From contig NZ_BLYC01000003.1 in assembly GCF_019721995.1 (NCBI RefSeq), forward strand, positions 124,001 to 188,000: a DNA stretch of 64,000 nt, in the 5' to 3' direction. The DNA comes from Bathymodiolus japonicus methanotrophic gill symbiont (lineage in GTDB: Bacteria; Pseudomonadota; Gammaproteobacteria; Methylococcales; Methylomonadaceae). A model generated the notes under the pieces. That model was not told the DNA's origin and did not search any database. It saw only the letters and a program-made list of their open reading frames with translations. A program made the position numbers and the translations under genes. Each line of letters starts with the position of its first letter. Position 1 is the first letter of the stretch. Shown here piece by piece: positions 36,113 to 45,344 of this stretch.

Positions 36113-37543
36113 TATAGTTTCTCAGATAAATAATTTCCAAATTTGGAGCGCTTAAACTTAGGCGGTAACAACGAAATCTTCCCGCAATTTTTGCATAACA
36201 CAAATCACTTTACTGGCATCATACATATAAGTGTTAAAAGTTTGCACAACTGAATCATGAAGATCTTCAAAAGTCTTAAAATACTTCATATGAGTCGAAT
36301 CGCGTTTCGTATTTTTCCATAATTTCTCAATCGGATTAAAATCCGGCGAGAACGCAGGGAGACGTTCTACTGTCAAACGATCTACATTAGCTAACTTAAA
36401 TTCCTTAATAACACCGCTTCCATGATACGGGGCACCATCTTCAATTAGAATAATCTTGCCTTTATAATAAGCCAGCAATTGTGTTAAAAACTCAACATAG
36501 CTTTCACCATTAAAACGCCCAGATGTTTCAGCGTGTTGTAATATCATTGGCTTATAACTCTCGATTAAGACGTTGTCGGCAATAGAATATATCGCTTCCA
36601 TAAAAAGCTTCTGTGTTGGATATTTCTCATTTTTTAAGCTTTTAAGAATAGCTAAAAATTCTTGAGGCAGCCCAGCTTCTTTTAAAAGTCTAAGTGACTT
36701 TGGTTTTATCTCATAAGCCAATGATTCTCGGTATTGAAAACTCCCTCCTTCGAGTTCGATCGTACCAAACATTTTCAACCCTTTTCGAATCCCTGATGTT
36801 TTCACTGTGGGTTGCTCTCCTATTGGAGCCCAGGTTCGTGCCAATGAACCCCACATAGCAAATGACACCTCATCACCGAATAAAACGACACTCTTTTCTT
36901 CTACCGCCTTTTCCATAATGGCAGGCAATGTTTCTTCCAGCCACGTTTTTCTTTCAAGCTCGTACTTTTCTTCTTCTTGGCGATCAGTCACAAAACGAGC
37001 TTTTTGATAACTGAAGCCCAGTTTTTTCATTAGGCTTGATAAATAGTTCAAGTTATAACGAACTTCAAATTTTAACCAAATAAGCTCGGCAATCATCGCA
37101 GTATTCCATATTCCACAATGAAATCCATTGTCTTCTGGGCCTTTCTTTATCAACTCAACCAATCTATTTTTCTGGTCTTTAGTTAACTTTGACTTCCGAC
37201 CACGTCCTTGATAGTGTTGCCCTATTAACCAACCGACACCTTTATGCATGAATGTTTTCAGCCAATTTATAATGGTTTTTTCACAGACTCCCATTAGGCG
37301 TGCTATTTCTTTGATTCCCATGCATTCACTGAACCAGAGTAGAGCTTGAGTTAATCGATATAAACAAATATTACTTAGCTTGAGAGCTGTCGCCATATTT
37401 TTTTTAGTCGGTCTACAATTGACTTTGAAAAAGTGAGGGATACCATTTTTGACTGTTTCCGTTAGTGTTGGGACGAAAATTATAAGCCAGTTTCCCCTCT
37501 GTCGTTTTTGTTTGTTCGGAAATTAATTTTCTGAAAGTCTATA
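36113..37543 (-). mobile_element. IS630-family insertion sequence, apparently intact
   Basis: Ends are imperfect inverted repeats (CTATAGTTTCTCAGATAAAT versus CTATAGACTTTCAGAAAATT, both leading into AATTTCC), at TA dinucleotides as expected for IS630. It separates the oxidoreductase remnant from an IS4-A fragment. Confidence 0.8.
36158..37396 (-). CDS. IS630 family transposase
   Basis: 412 residues, one uninterrupted frame. The N-terminal helix-turn-helix is GIKEIARLMGVCEKTIINWLK. The catalytic domain has VVLFGDEVSFAMWG, IILIEDGAPYHGSG and the characteristic LPAFSPDFNPIEKLWKNTK carrying the third acid. This Tc1/mariner-related transposase cuts and pastes at TA. With the IBV1-type full-length frame and both ends present it may be active, and it is one of only two transposases in the window that look complete. 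Confidence 0.92.
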   Translation of the reverse strand: MATALKLSNICLYRLTQALLWFSECMGIKEIARLMGVCEKTIINWLKTFMHKGVGWLIGQHYQGRGRKSKLTKDQKNRLVELIKKGPEDNGFHCGIWNTAMIAELIWLKFEVRYNLNYLSSLMKKLGFSYQKARFVTDRQEEEKYELERKTWLEETLPAIMEKAVEEKSVVLFGDEVSFAMWGSLARTWAPIGEQPTVKTSGIRKGLKMFGTIELEGGSFQYRESLAYEIKPKSLRLLKEAGLPQEFLAILKSLKNEKYPTQKLFMEAIYSIADNVLIESYKPMILQHAETSGRFNGESYVEFLTQLLAYYKGKIILIEDGAPYHGSGVIKEFKLANVDRLTVERLPAFSPDFNPIEKLWKNTKRDSTHMKYFKTFEDLHDSVVQTFNTYMYDASKVICVMQKLREDFVVTA

Positions 37544-38048
37544 GCAGCAATAATACTATCGTTTGTCCATTAACATACCCGCCGGAGCCTTTGTGTTTCT
37601 GCTTGTAAACCTTATAAATACGTTTTGTAGACTTAGATCGTGCTCGGTCTGATTCATCAAAGGCCAACACACCTTCAGTAATGCCATAACGTTTTAAAAT
37701 TAAGACCACACTCACCCGTAGCAACCAGTCACAGGGTATACTTGCTTTACGAAACACCCAGGATAATGCGGCTACTTTGCAATCTCCAAGGCTTGCTCGC
37801 TCAAACTTAGCCCAGCAAACAGAGTTCATTAGCAGTATGCCCGTTAAACAAGTGCCCAACCAAGCGGCTTGAATCCGTGTCAAAGCGGCTCCGGGTTTTA
37901 GCTGATTGAGCGCATCATCTAAATCGTCAATATAGCTTTGGATAAAGGTGGCTGGGGCATTCATTAACATGGGCTTACACCGATAAAATTACAACAACCT
38001 CAGAATACCTGATTTTACCTTCTCAATATCAAAAACTTGAACATCGAG
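37542..38048 (-). mobile_element. IS4-A 5' fragment
   Basis: Terminal repeat CTTGAACATCGAG at 38048, leader and the first ~143 transposase codons in reverse; cut at the IS630 junction. Confidence 0.85.
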
Positions 38049-38094
38049 TATAAGGGTGGGTTATTTATTGCGAGTTGCCTAAGTTACCGATCAC

Positions 38095-38274
38095 TTATTT
38101 TTCACATACGCCGCCTTTGCAGCCACAGTTTTTGCCGCAGCCTAGACCCTCTTCTTTCATTGCGCCAAATTCAGGGTGTTTGGCGGCATAGTTTCTAGCG
38201 GCTTGCTGAATGTAAATCCAGGCGATCATTAGCCCGAATATAACTGCCATTGCGATAATAAAGTTTAGCATCAT
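38095..38274 (-). CDS. Small membrane-anchored cysteine-rich protein beside rnfA
   Basis: 59 residues from ATG 38274 (GGGAGA just upstream) to TAA 38095-38097. A hydrophobic N-terminus (MLNFIIAMAVIFGLMIAWIY) is followed by a soluble tail ending GLGCGKNCGCKGGVCEK with four cysteines. That layout recalls NqrM-type maturation proteins of the related Na+-NQR complex, which bring iron to membrane Fe-S/flavin subunits. It lies 62 bases after rnfA on the same strand and is probably the last gene of the Rnf unit. The role is inferred from layout and position; the family is not certain. Confidence 0.7.
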   Translation of the reverse strand: MMLNFIIAMAVIFGLMIAWIYIQQAARNYAAKHPEFGAMKEEGLGCGKNCGCKGGVCEK

Positions 38275-38303
38275 TTTCTCCCGATTTTTGTTTGTCCAAT
38301 ATT

Positions 38304-38327
38304 GGCGGACTGAAGTCCGCGCTACAG
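38304..38327. repeat. REP-like palindrome
   Basis: GGCGGACTGAAGTCCGCGCT variant, between rnfA and the small cysteine-rich gene. Confidence 0.7.
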
Positions 38328-38336
38328 TCTGTTTTG

Positions 38337-38927
38337 TTAGGCGGTTGTTCCACCAAGACCCGCAAAGCCCATAAAGGTCAGGGATAGAATTCCCGCCAGC
38401 ATCATGCTTAAAGCAGCTGCCTGGGTGATGTTGGGTAAGTTGGATAATTCCAGTTTTTCGCGTAACCCAGCCATTAATACAATAGCTAAACCAAAACCTG
38501 CACCAGCGCCAAGGCTGAATGATACTGATTGTAAAAAGTCGTATTCACGTGAGGTTTGAAACAGGGCGACACCTAAGATTGCACAATTGGTGGCGATGAG
38601 TGGCAGAAAAATCCCCAGAGCTCTAAATAAAGCGGGGCTAAATTTTTTCAATACCATTTCCACTAGTTGCACCGATGAGGCAATTAATGCGATGTAACTG
38701 ATTAAACGTAGAAACTCCAGCTCAAAAGCCATTAATACCTGGTTAATACCATAAGCGCAAGTCGAGCTAACGAACATGACAAAGGTAGTTGCCAGGCTCA
38801 TATTAAAAGCAGTATCGCGTTTAGCGGAAACGCCAACAAAGGGGCATAAGCCTAAAAACATGGCGAGCACAAAGTTGTTAATCAGGAAGGCACTGAGAAA
38901 AATATAACTGAGGGATTCTGGATTCAT
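38337..38927 (-). CDS. rnfA: Rnf electron transport complex subunit A
   Basis: 196 residues with six hydrophobic segments. NNFVLAMFLGLCPFVGVS and ATNCAILGVALF are the paired cysteine-containing half-helix motifs of RnfA/NqrE, where the Cys residues hold the intramembrane [2Fe-2S] cluster with RnfE. RnfA is preferred over NqrE because rnfC, D, G and E lie upstream on the same strand. It is separated from rnfE by a glycosyltransferase cassette. It acts in ion-coupled electron transfer between ferredoxin and NAD+. Intact. Confidence 0.92.
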   Translation of the reverse strand: MNPESLSYIFLSAFLINNFVLAMFLGLCPFVGVSAKRDTAFNMSLATTFVMFVSSTCAYGINQVLMAFELEFLRLISYIALIASSVQLVEMVLKKFSPALFRALGIFLPLIATNCAILGVALFQTSREYDFLQSVSFSLGAGAGFGLAIVLMAGLREKLELSNLPNITQAAALSMMLAGILSLTFMGFAGLGGTTA

Positions 38928-39003
38928 AGTGGGTTACCTTGTTAATACCCGGTACATTACTGTACAAGTATCGCTGGTTTAATGTGTTTAAGAGCGAGAA
39001 TTC

Positions 39004-39136
39004 AATAATACCCGAGTCTGACTTGTTTTTTGGCTCCACAGTCGCACTACAAAAACAATTACGTAGCCAGCTATGCGCTTATTTTCCTAGCACGACTGTG
39101 AAACCAAAATCCTGCGCCATACTTTCGGGTATTATT
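39004..39136. repeat. Inverted repeat pair flanking ~110 bases
   Basis: 12-bp arms AATAATACCCGA and TCGGGTATTATT. The interior shares short segments with MITE-D (ACGTAGCCAGCTATGCGC). It is a probable small non-autonomous element between rnfA and gtrA. Confidence 0.55.
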
Positions 39137-39142
39137 AAATCC

Positions 39143-39589
39143 TCACTCATTAAAGGTGTAATAGCGATTGGTCAGAAAATTACCTAAAAACACGACCGTA
39201 CTCGCAATAATTTGTGCATACCAGTAGGCAATATTTTTGGGCTGCGCAAATGGGATTTGTTCAGGATAAGGAATGCTTTGCAATAATGCAAGTATTTCAG
39301 GGATTGTGCTCAGCCAGAAAATTGCTGCATTAAGACCAAACATCGTTGCACTGACAATTAAGTAACGTGTAAAAAAAGCCTTATGCGGACCGTTAACCTT
39401 GAATGCCCAGTGAAACTGGATATTGTAATTAACGATAAATCCACATACAGCGCCTATCATGCTTGCCTGTAGCGGGGTCGTTAGCTGGTATTCAATTAAC
39501 AGGATTAATACGATGAATTGCACCGCAGTGGCAAGCCCACCTGAAATGGTATAGCGTATAAAGGTCTTAAAAAAACTATGTGTACTCAT
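39143..39589 (-). CDS. GtrA family membrane protein
   Basis: 148 residues, four hydrophobic segments. FIRYTISGGLATAVQF at the start and GFIVNYNIQFHWAFK are the GtrA signatures. GtrA-type proteins are thought to flip a lipid-linked sugar, usually made by a GtrB-type enzyme such as the one two genes upstream. It is the last gene of the three-gene glycosylation cassette inserted between rnfE and rnfA. Confidence 0.85.
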   Translation of the reverse strand: MSTHSFFKTFIRYTISGGLATAVQFIVLILLIEYQLTTPLQASMIGAVCGFIVNYNIQFHWAFKVNGPHKAFFTRYLIVSATMFGLNAAIFWLSTIPEILALLQSIPYPEQIPFAQPKNIAYWYAQIIASTVVFLGNFLTNRYYTFNE

Positions 39590-39595
39590 AGGCGC

Positions 39596-41062
39596 TTATT
39601 TTTCTTTTAAAAGAGCATATTTACGATACTCTGCCAGCACTGTAAAGCTCTTGAGGTATGAGCTGGGAAGTCGCTTGAGATGTTTTTTTTCTATAATTAA
39701 ATAATCTTCCACTGTGTTATTGCTTAATGCATTGATAGAATCCTCATCTAAACCGATACGTTTAGCCTGACCCTGAGTATGAAAATCTATTGAAAACAAG
39801 CGCTCTCCAGCATAAGACAACTGGCTATTATCTGTCTGGCTGTCATTTTGATAAATTTCGACCAGGTATTTTTGATTCTTTTCAAACTTTAATTTTTCCG
39901 GCATTGTCCATTCCAGGCTCATAAACACCAGACCTGCAATGGGTATGATAAATCCAGCATATAGCCACTTGCTTTGCATAAGCTTTTTGATATCAAAGCG
40001 CAGGTACAGCATTTCTGTGACCATCATGGCGAAAGCGGGTAATCCCGGCAATACATAGGTATATAGAATATTGCCAGAGAGAGTGAAGAACACCATCGGA
40101 GCAATTGCCCAGAATAACAGATAGCTGTGCCAGCTACCCTGACAGGCATTTTTTAAGGTGAGCGTCTTGTTCTTGCGTAACGGCCAGCTTAAGATACTGC
40201 CAAGAAAAATAAACGACCAGGGAAAGCTGGCAAATAGCCACAATAACCAGATTTCTCCATGCGGGTGCTTATGTGCGACACCATATAAATCACCATGCCA
40301 GCCCGCATCGACAAAGCGCTTATAGTGCTCACCTACGAGGAAATAATTGATAAATCCGGGGCTGTCAATTTCGGCGATGATATACCAGGGGACCGCGATT
40401 AATAACATCAGCGTAGAGCCTTTAAACCAGGGTATCTGCTGCCAGGCGGGTAGCCATTGTTTTTCCAGGGCAACCCACGCGATCAGCGGTAATAAAACCA
40501 GCACACCAACAATCGGCCCTTTCACTAATAAGCCCAGGCCTAGACCTACAAAGAATAAGTAGCTCCACTTTTTTGCCTGTCGTGCATCAGGGGTATTGAG
40601 CGCATGCCAAAAGCTAATCATGGATAAACTGATACACAGGCATAAAGCCATATCGGTCATCACCGCGCCACTGGCAATAAAAAACAGCGCTGTGCTGATG
40701 AGTACGATACTGCTAAAAGCCGCTTTTTCAGCGCCGAGTAATCCTTTTGCAAAGCGGTAACTCAGCCATAACACCAGGCCCGCTAATAAAAACACCGGCA
40801 AGCGCGCTGCAAATTCGGAATAACCAAATAGTTTAAATGAGATCGCTGTCAGCCAGAATGTCAGCGGGGGTTTGCCCCAAAACGGTACATCATAATTAAA
40901 CGGTGGCATAATCCAGTTGCCGGTTTCTATGATTAAGCGGGGGGTTTCTGCATAACGCGCTTCGGTTGGGTCGTGTAGTGGATATTCAATAATCCCTAAC
41001 AAGCGCGTTAAAACGGCAATAAAAAGAATAGCCAGGGATAGTTTGCTGAATGCTTTAGTCAT
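39596..41062 (-). CDS. ArnT-like glycosyltransferase family 39 protein
   Basis: 488 residues from ATG 41062, chosen because it overlaps the gtrB stop by 8 bases. The first periplasmic loop has YPLHDPTEARYAETPRLI, where the acidic pair is catalytic in GT39/ArnT enzymes, followed by WGKPPLTFWLTA and many transmembrane helices. It moves a sugar from undecaprenyl or dolichol-type phosphate carriers to lipid A or a protein in the periplasm. With GtrB making the donor and GtrA flipping it, the cassette is a self-contained envelope glycosylation pathway. Acceptor and sugar unknown. Confidence 0.85.
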   Translation of the reverse strand: MTKAFSKLSLAILFIAVLTRLLGIIEYPLHDPTEARYAETPRLIIETGNWIMPPFNYDVPFWGKPPLTFWLTAISFKLFGYSEFAARLPVFLLAGLVLWLSYRFAKGLLGAEKAAFSSIVLISTALFFIASGAVMTDMALCLCISLSMISFWHALNTPDARQAKKWSYLFFVGLGLGLLVKGPIVGVLVLLPLIAWVALEKQWLPAWQQIPWFKGSTLMLLIAVPWYIIAEIDSPGFINYFLVGEHYKRFVDAGWHGDLYGVAHKHPHGEIWLLWLFASFPWSFIFLGSILSWPLRKNKTLTLKNACQGSWHSYLLFWAIAPMVFFTLSGNILYTYVLPGLPAFAMMVTEMLYLRFDIKKLMQSKWLYAGFIIPIAGLVFMSLEWTMPEKLKFEKNQKYLVEIYQNDSQTDNSQLSYAGERLFSIDFHTQGQAKRIGLDEDSINALSNNTVEDYLIIEKKHLKRLPSSYLKSFTVLAEYRKYALLKEK

Positions 41063-42002
41063 CTGCTTTGGCTGAGTAGGTCTTTTTAATAAAATAAAGC
41101 GGTCGTTGTTTCGATTCGATAAACATATGCCCGATATATTCACCTAAGATACCGATCGATAATAGCTGCACACCCGAGAAAAATAATATGACGGTAATCA
41201 AAGTTGGGAAACCCTGTATCACTTCGCCAAACATAAGGGTTTTGACAATAAAATATAACCCTAATACAAAGGCGCAAAATGCGGTAATAAAGCCCGCATA
41301 AGTTGCTAAACGCAAAGGTTCTTGCGTAAATGATGAGATGCCCTCTATGGCAAATTTTATGAGCTTGCGGTAATTCCAGTTAGTTTCACCTGCCAGCCTG
41401 GGGTCGCGACTATATTCTATGGCGGTTTGCGAGAAGCCGATCCAGGCAAACAGGCCTTTCATAAAACGTTTCCGCTCACGTACCTGGTTTAACGCATCGA
41501 CAGCCTGGCGGCTCATAAGCCGAAAGTCGCCCACATTTTCCGGAATTTCATGGTCACTGATCTTATTAATCAGCTTGTAAAACAGCCGGGCAGTGATTTT
41601 TTTAATAAAGCTCTCGCCTTTGCGCTGGGTGCGTTTGGCATACACCACGTCAAATCCTGTGCGCCAGGTGCTTACCATTTCAGCAATAAGCTCGGGCGGG
41701 TCTTGCAAGTCAGCATCTATGACTATCACAGCATCGCCTAGTGCCTTATCCAGGCCTGCGGTCATGGCAATTTCCTTGCCGAAATTACGACTTAAATCGA
41801 TGATTTTAATACGTGGGTCTTGCCGCATTAAATCAATAAGTATACCTAAGGTCTTATCTTTACTGCCATCATTTACATAAAGTATTTCTACTTGCATATC
41901 AATTGCTTTGATGGCCTCTGATATGCGCTGCTGGCACTCGTTAATCACTTCCTGTTCATTATGAAACGGAATAATGATGGATAAAAGTTCAGTATGTTGC
42001 AT
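41055..42002 (-). CDS. GtrB/DPM1-like polyprenyl-phosphate glycosyltransferase
   Basis: 315 residues from ATG 42002, which sits one base after the stop codon of the preceding GT39 remnant. The GT2 domain (LSIIIPFHNEQEVINECQQR, VIDADLQDPPE, GDFRLMSRQAVDAL) is followed by two C-terminal membrane segments (TYAGFITAFCAFVLGLYFIV, LITVILFFSGVQLLSIG) and GEYIGHMFIESKQRPLYF. This is the standard GtrB layout: transfer of a nucleotide sugar to undecaprenyl phosphate on the cytoplasmic side. It is coupled to the GT39 gene downstream. Confidence 0.9.
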   Translation of the reverse strand: MQHTELLSIIIPFHNEQEVINECQQRISEAIKAIDMQVEILYVNDGSKDKTLGILIDLMRQDPRIKIIDLSRNFGKEIAMTAGLDKALGDAVIVIDADLQDPPELIAEMVSTWRTGFDVVYAKRTQRKGESFIKKITARLFYKLINKISDHEIPENVGDFRLMSRQAVDALNQVRERKRFMKGLFAWIGFSQTAIEYSRDPRLAGETNWNYRKLIKFAIEGISSFTQEPLRLATYAGFITAFCAFVLGLYFIVKTLMFGEVIQGFPTLITVILFFSGVQLLSIGILGEYIGHMFIESKQRPLYFIKKTYSAKADD

Positions 42003-42003
42003 A

Positions 42004-42284
42004 TTAATATCTTGCGACGACAATACGGCGCGGGTCTTGATAAACGATTTTCATCGGAATATTTTGTTTTTGCCAGTTCTGGTAAGTATCTGGCGAAACT
42101 ATCGCCAGGGCTTGTTGTGTTGCTAACCACACAGGCAAAAAATCAGCCTCACTAGCTATCCAGTTTCCAGGCTCACGGCCTATACCAAATTGCATATTGC
42201 CTTGATAGCCAACGACGCTGATATTGCGTTGTAAATAATAAGGCAGAGAGTACTCAAACAGATTAATGGCGTAGATTTTTATAT
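42004..42284 (-). pseudogene. C-terminal remnant of a second GT39-type protein
   Basis: About 93 codons in frame from the MITE-B end to TAA at 42004-42006, reading SLPYYLQRNISVVGYQGNM, EPGNWIASEADFLPVWLA, then KIVYQDPRRIVVARY. This resembles the soluble C-terminal end of ArnT/GT39 proteins. The rest was removed or displaced by MITE-B at 42285. It suggests the cassette once had a further glycosyltransferase upstream of gtrB. Confidence 0.65.
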
Positions 42285-42483
42285 CTGAAGTTTCCCAATA
42301 ATTATTTATGGTAAAATTGAAAATATGCTACAACTATATGAAAAAAAATAGTCTTTTCATTCGTTTCAAATGCTATTGCCTAAGGGGAATTAAGTAGGGG
42401 TTTGCTATAAACATGGCAAAACCACCTAAAATAAACCTCGATACACCAGCATTGTGTATTTCAGCTACAATAAGGAGAAACTT
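42285..42483. mobile_element. MITE-B copy with degenerate right end
   Basis: The left end CTGAAGTTTCCCAATAATT is intact; the right end has decayed to CAATAAGGAGAAACTTT. No clear duplication. Confidence 0.75.
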
Positions 42484-42518
42484 TATAAAAGCCGAGTTGT
42501 GATGTCGTTGACCTGAGC

Positions 42519-43202
42519 TTAATTAAAGCTCTCTGACGGTAATTGACTGTGCGTTGCTATTTCATCGTGTAAAATTAATTTGCCTGTTTTACGTTGCTCG
42601 ACATAATTAATCAGCAATAACCAGCAGCCTAGCACTATAAACCCACCCGGAGGTAAAATCATCACTAACCAGGGTTCGAACTGGGTGCTAAACACCTGAT
42701 AGCCTAATAATTGCCCCGCACCTAATAATTCTCGTACACCGCCTAGCATCACCAGTGCTAGGGTAAAGCCGAGCCCCATGCCCAGTGCGCTAACCACTGA
42801 TTTAGTAAATGAGTGCTTTGACGCATAGGCTTCTGCACGGCCTAAAATTAAGCAATTAACTACGATTAGCTGAATAAAAGCACCTAGTCTATTATATAAA
42901 TCCAGGCTAACTGCCTGAATAATATAATCCACCAGCGTTACAAAGGTGGCGATAATAATAATATAAGTGGTGATGCGCACTTGCTTGGGAATAAAGTTGC
43001 GCAAGGCGGATACCAGCGCATTAGAGCAAACCAGTACAAAAACACTGGCAATACCCATGGCAAGCGAGTTCAGTACCGAATTAGTCACCGCCAATACCGG
43101 GCATAGCCCAAGCATCATTACGAATACTGGGTTTTCTTTCCAGATGCCTGCAGTAAAGACATCGAGAGTTAAGGGTGTTTCTTTTTTTGTGGCTTGAGTC
43201 AT
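42519..43202 (-). CDS. rnfE: Rnf electron transport complex subunit E
   Basis: 227 residues, six hydrophobic segments. ENPVFVMMLGLCPVLAVTNS and IVVNCLILGRAEAYAS carry the conserved cysteines that, with RnfA, bind the intramembrane [2Fe-2S] cluster. GAGQLLGYQVF is typical of RnfE. The start has GAGGT 5 bases upstream. A MITE-B inserted 25 bases upstream of the start separates it from rnfG. Intact. Confidence 0.93.
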   Translation of the reverse strand: MTQATKKETPLTLDVFTAGIWKENPVFVMMLGLCPVLAVTNSVLNSLAMGIASVFVLVCSNALVSALRNFIPKQVRITTYIIIIATFVTLVDYIIQAVSLDLYNRLGAFIQLIVVNCLILGRAEAYASKHSFTKSVVSALGMGLGFTLALVMLGGVRELLGAGQLLGYQVFSTQFEPWLVMILPPGGFIVLGCWLLLINYVEQRKTGKLILHDEIATHSQLPSESFN

Positions 43203-43226
43203 ATTTACCTCATTCTAATCTTGTTT

Positions 43227-43430
43227 CTGAAGTTTCCCAATTATTGAGTAGCTGAAATACACAATGCTGGTGTATCGAGGTTTATTTTAGGTGGTTTTGC
43301 CATGTTTATAGCAAACCCCTACTTAATTCCCCTTAGGCAATAGCATTTGAAACGAATGAAAAGACTATTTTTTTCATATAGTTGTAGCATAGTTTCAATT
43401 TTACCATAAATAATTATTGGGAAACTTCAG
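43227..43430. mobile_element. MITE-B copy (204 bp) between rnfG and rnfE
   Basis: Terminal repeats complete; 9-bp direct duplication ATCTTGTTT (43218-43226, 43431-43439). Confidence 0.9.
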
Positions 43431-43492
43431 ATCTTGTTTTACATTTTGAGTTATGGAGTAGGTTGGGTTAGATTTTTTTGCGAAGCACTAAA

Positions 43493-43539
43493 AACGTAAC
43501 CCAGCGCCTTAGAAGGCTCATAAAATGCTGGGTTACGTT
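43493..43539. repeat. Inverted repeat after rnfG
   Basis: Arms AACGTAACCCAGC and GCTGGGTTACGTT around ~21 bases, a chromosomal repeat form often seen between genes in gammaproteobacteria. Confidence 0.65.
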
Positions 43540-43608
43540 ATCTGCGCTACGCTTGATAATCTAACTAGCCTACATGTAATAGGTTGATTTTAATGATAAA
43601 AATTTAAC

Positions 43609-44289
43609 TTAATGCTTTCCTTGCTTTAAGACTTCTAAATTTTTGATAAGCACCGGAATCAACTTTTGTGCGCTTTTGTTTAACATTCGCCCGATTGCAT
43701 TTGATGTAATGGTCGAACCTGAAATGGCATCAATCTGCCAATCATGTTTTTTTGTACCATGCCGCACTGTAGTGATTGCATTGGCTAATCCAGATTGTGC
43801 CATATTAAGCTGCGAATCTAAACATTTAAAATTAGCTAAAAATTGCTTATCTGTAGTGATCTTGGTGCCAAAGCCAGGGGTTTCTGTGCTTTTTAACACA
43901 TCAAAGCCAACGATGCAGCTACTATCAGGATTATAACCATAGAGTATTTTAACAATATCCTGGTAACCTTGCGCTGCGGCATTAATCGCGACACCAACTA
44001 AGTTATTATGTTGATCATAGCCTGCATAAACAAGTTCACCTTCGGTCTTGTCTCCGGTTAATTTTAATTTATCCTGCTCAACGACAAAGGTTAAGTGACT
44101 TTTTGCGCTGGGTAGCACCGTAAAAATAGCCCGCTCAGTCGCCATGCGCTGATTCTCGGCAATAATGGGTTTGGTAAATTCATAGACCAGCACGACTAAT
44201 AAACCAGAGATCATGGCAACTGTAGCCAGTGTGGTAATCAGCTTGGCGCTTGAAGGTAGCTCAGGTACCTGATTTTCTGGCGTACTCAT
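43609..44289 (-). CDS. rnfG: Rnf electron transport complex subunit G
   Basis: 226 residues with one N-terminal membrane helix (LATVAMISGLLVVLVYEF) and an FMN-binding domain. The covalent-flavin threonine motif is present as DAISGSTITSNAI; the usual SGAT/SAAT is SGST here, keeping the threonine. ETPGFGTKI is a second family motif. The start overlaps the rnfD stop (ATGA), showing coupling. The protein carries covalent FMN on the periplasmic side and passes electrons within the Rnf chain. Confidence 0.92.
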   Translation of the reverse strand: MSTPENQVPELPSSAKLITTLATVAMISGLLVVLVYEFTKPIIAENQRMATERAIFTVLPSAKSHLTFVVEQDKLKLTGDKTEGELVYAGYDQHNNLVGVAINAAAQGYQDIVKILYGYNPDSSCIVGFDVLKSTETPGFGTKITTDKQFLANFKCLDSQLNMAQSGLANAITTVRHGTKKHDWQIDAISGSTITSNAIGRMLNKSAQKLIPVLIKNLEVLKQGKH

Positions 44290-45344
44290 GATTTATCCTG
44301 CTTTTTCTTGCGCGCCCCATATATACGCGGCTGGGTGTAGGTTTCTATAATAGGCGTGGCGGCATTACCAAATAAGATTGCGTACATTACTGCCTCCGTC
44401 AAACCACCAAATAAGCGAATAATAACGGTTAAAAAACCGACTAAGCAGCCAAATACGAAAATCCCTAAAGGCGTGACTGGGGATGCAACCATATCGCTAG
44501 CCATAAATACTGCGGCAAACATTAAGCCACCTGAAAGAAGCATAAACGCAGGCGCGGGGTACTTGGCAGGATCCAGCAGATAAAAAAACCCGGCAGATAC
44601 TGCAGTGCCAAAGATAACAGCAGCAGGAATGCGCCAGTCGAGCATTTTCTTATACACTAAATAAGCGCCGCAGACTAAAATTAACAGCGTCGAGGTCTCA
44701 CCAGTTGAGCCTGCTACATTGCCGATAAATAAATCATAGGAATCGGTGATAATACCCTGAAATTTCATCAATGCCAGAGGTGTTGCGCCGGTAAAGCCAT
44801 CAACAGCAACCTGAGTCGACCATTCCTCCGTGGGCAATGGCTTCATAAAAGGCCAGGCCAGAGTCGAGGGGATAAATTCGGCAAAGCGTTCAGTGGCTAA
44901 AGCAGGTGTCCAGGTCGTAATAGACACAGGAAAAGCTGCTTGCACAAAGGCACGCCCAACTAAAGCAGGGTTAAAGATATTAAAGCCCAGTCCACCAAAC
45001 AGGGTTTTACCCATGGCTATCGCAGTAAATCCGGCAACAGCGCCCATCCATAAGGGAAAGCTTGGCGGTAAAGTCATGGCCAGCAATAAGCCACTCACGA
45101 CTGCACTGGCATCTAATATGGTAGATTTTTTGCCAGACATTTTGCAGAAAAAATGCTCAGTCGCAATACATGACAGGGTGGTGACCAGTATCAGCGCTAA
45201 TGCACTGATACCAAAATGATATACGGAGTACATTACTAAAGGCAGCAGGGCATACACAACATTGCGCATAATCTGTGCAACAGTCGGTGCCTTGCGGATA
45301 TACGGCGAAGTGCGTATATCAATTTTTAAATCAGTTTTAGCCAT
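44286..45344 (-). CDS. rnfD: Rnf electron transport complex subunit D
   Basis: 352 residues from the ATG at 45344 (an in-frame start 18 bases upstream lies within rnfC). About nine hydrophobic segments; FTGATPLALMKF is the covalent FMN site (threonine), and GKTLFGGLGFNIFNPALVGRAF is a strongly conserved RnfD/NqrB segment. It is the main ion-translocating subunit. It overlaps the end of the frameshifted rnfC copy by 8 bases and rnfG by 4. Confidence 0.93.
   Translation of the reverse strand: MAKTDLKIDIRTSPYIRKAPTVAQIMRNVVYALLPLVMYSVYHFGISALALILVTTLSCIATEHFFCKMSGKKSTILDASAVVSGLLLAMTLPPSFPLWMGAVAGFTAIAMGKTLFGGLGFNIFNPALVGRAFVQAAFPVSITTWTPALATERFAEFIPSTLAWPFMKPLPTEEWSTQVAVDGFTGATPLALMKFQGIITDSYDLFIGNVAGSTGETSTLLILVCGAYLVYKKMLDWRIPAAVIFGTAVSAGFFYLLDPAKYPAPAFMLLSGGLMFAAVFMASDMVASPVTPLGIFVFGCLVGFLTVIIRLFGGLTEAVMYAILFGNAATPIIETYTQPRIYGARKKKQDKS

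Noticed and set aside
36807-37007. Antisense frame within the IS630 transposase
   Set aside because: Shadow of the intact transposase on the opposite strand.
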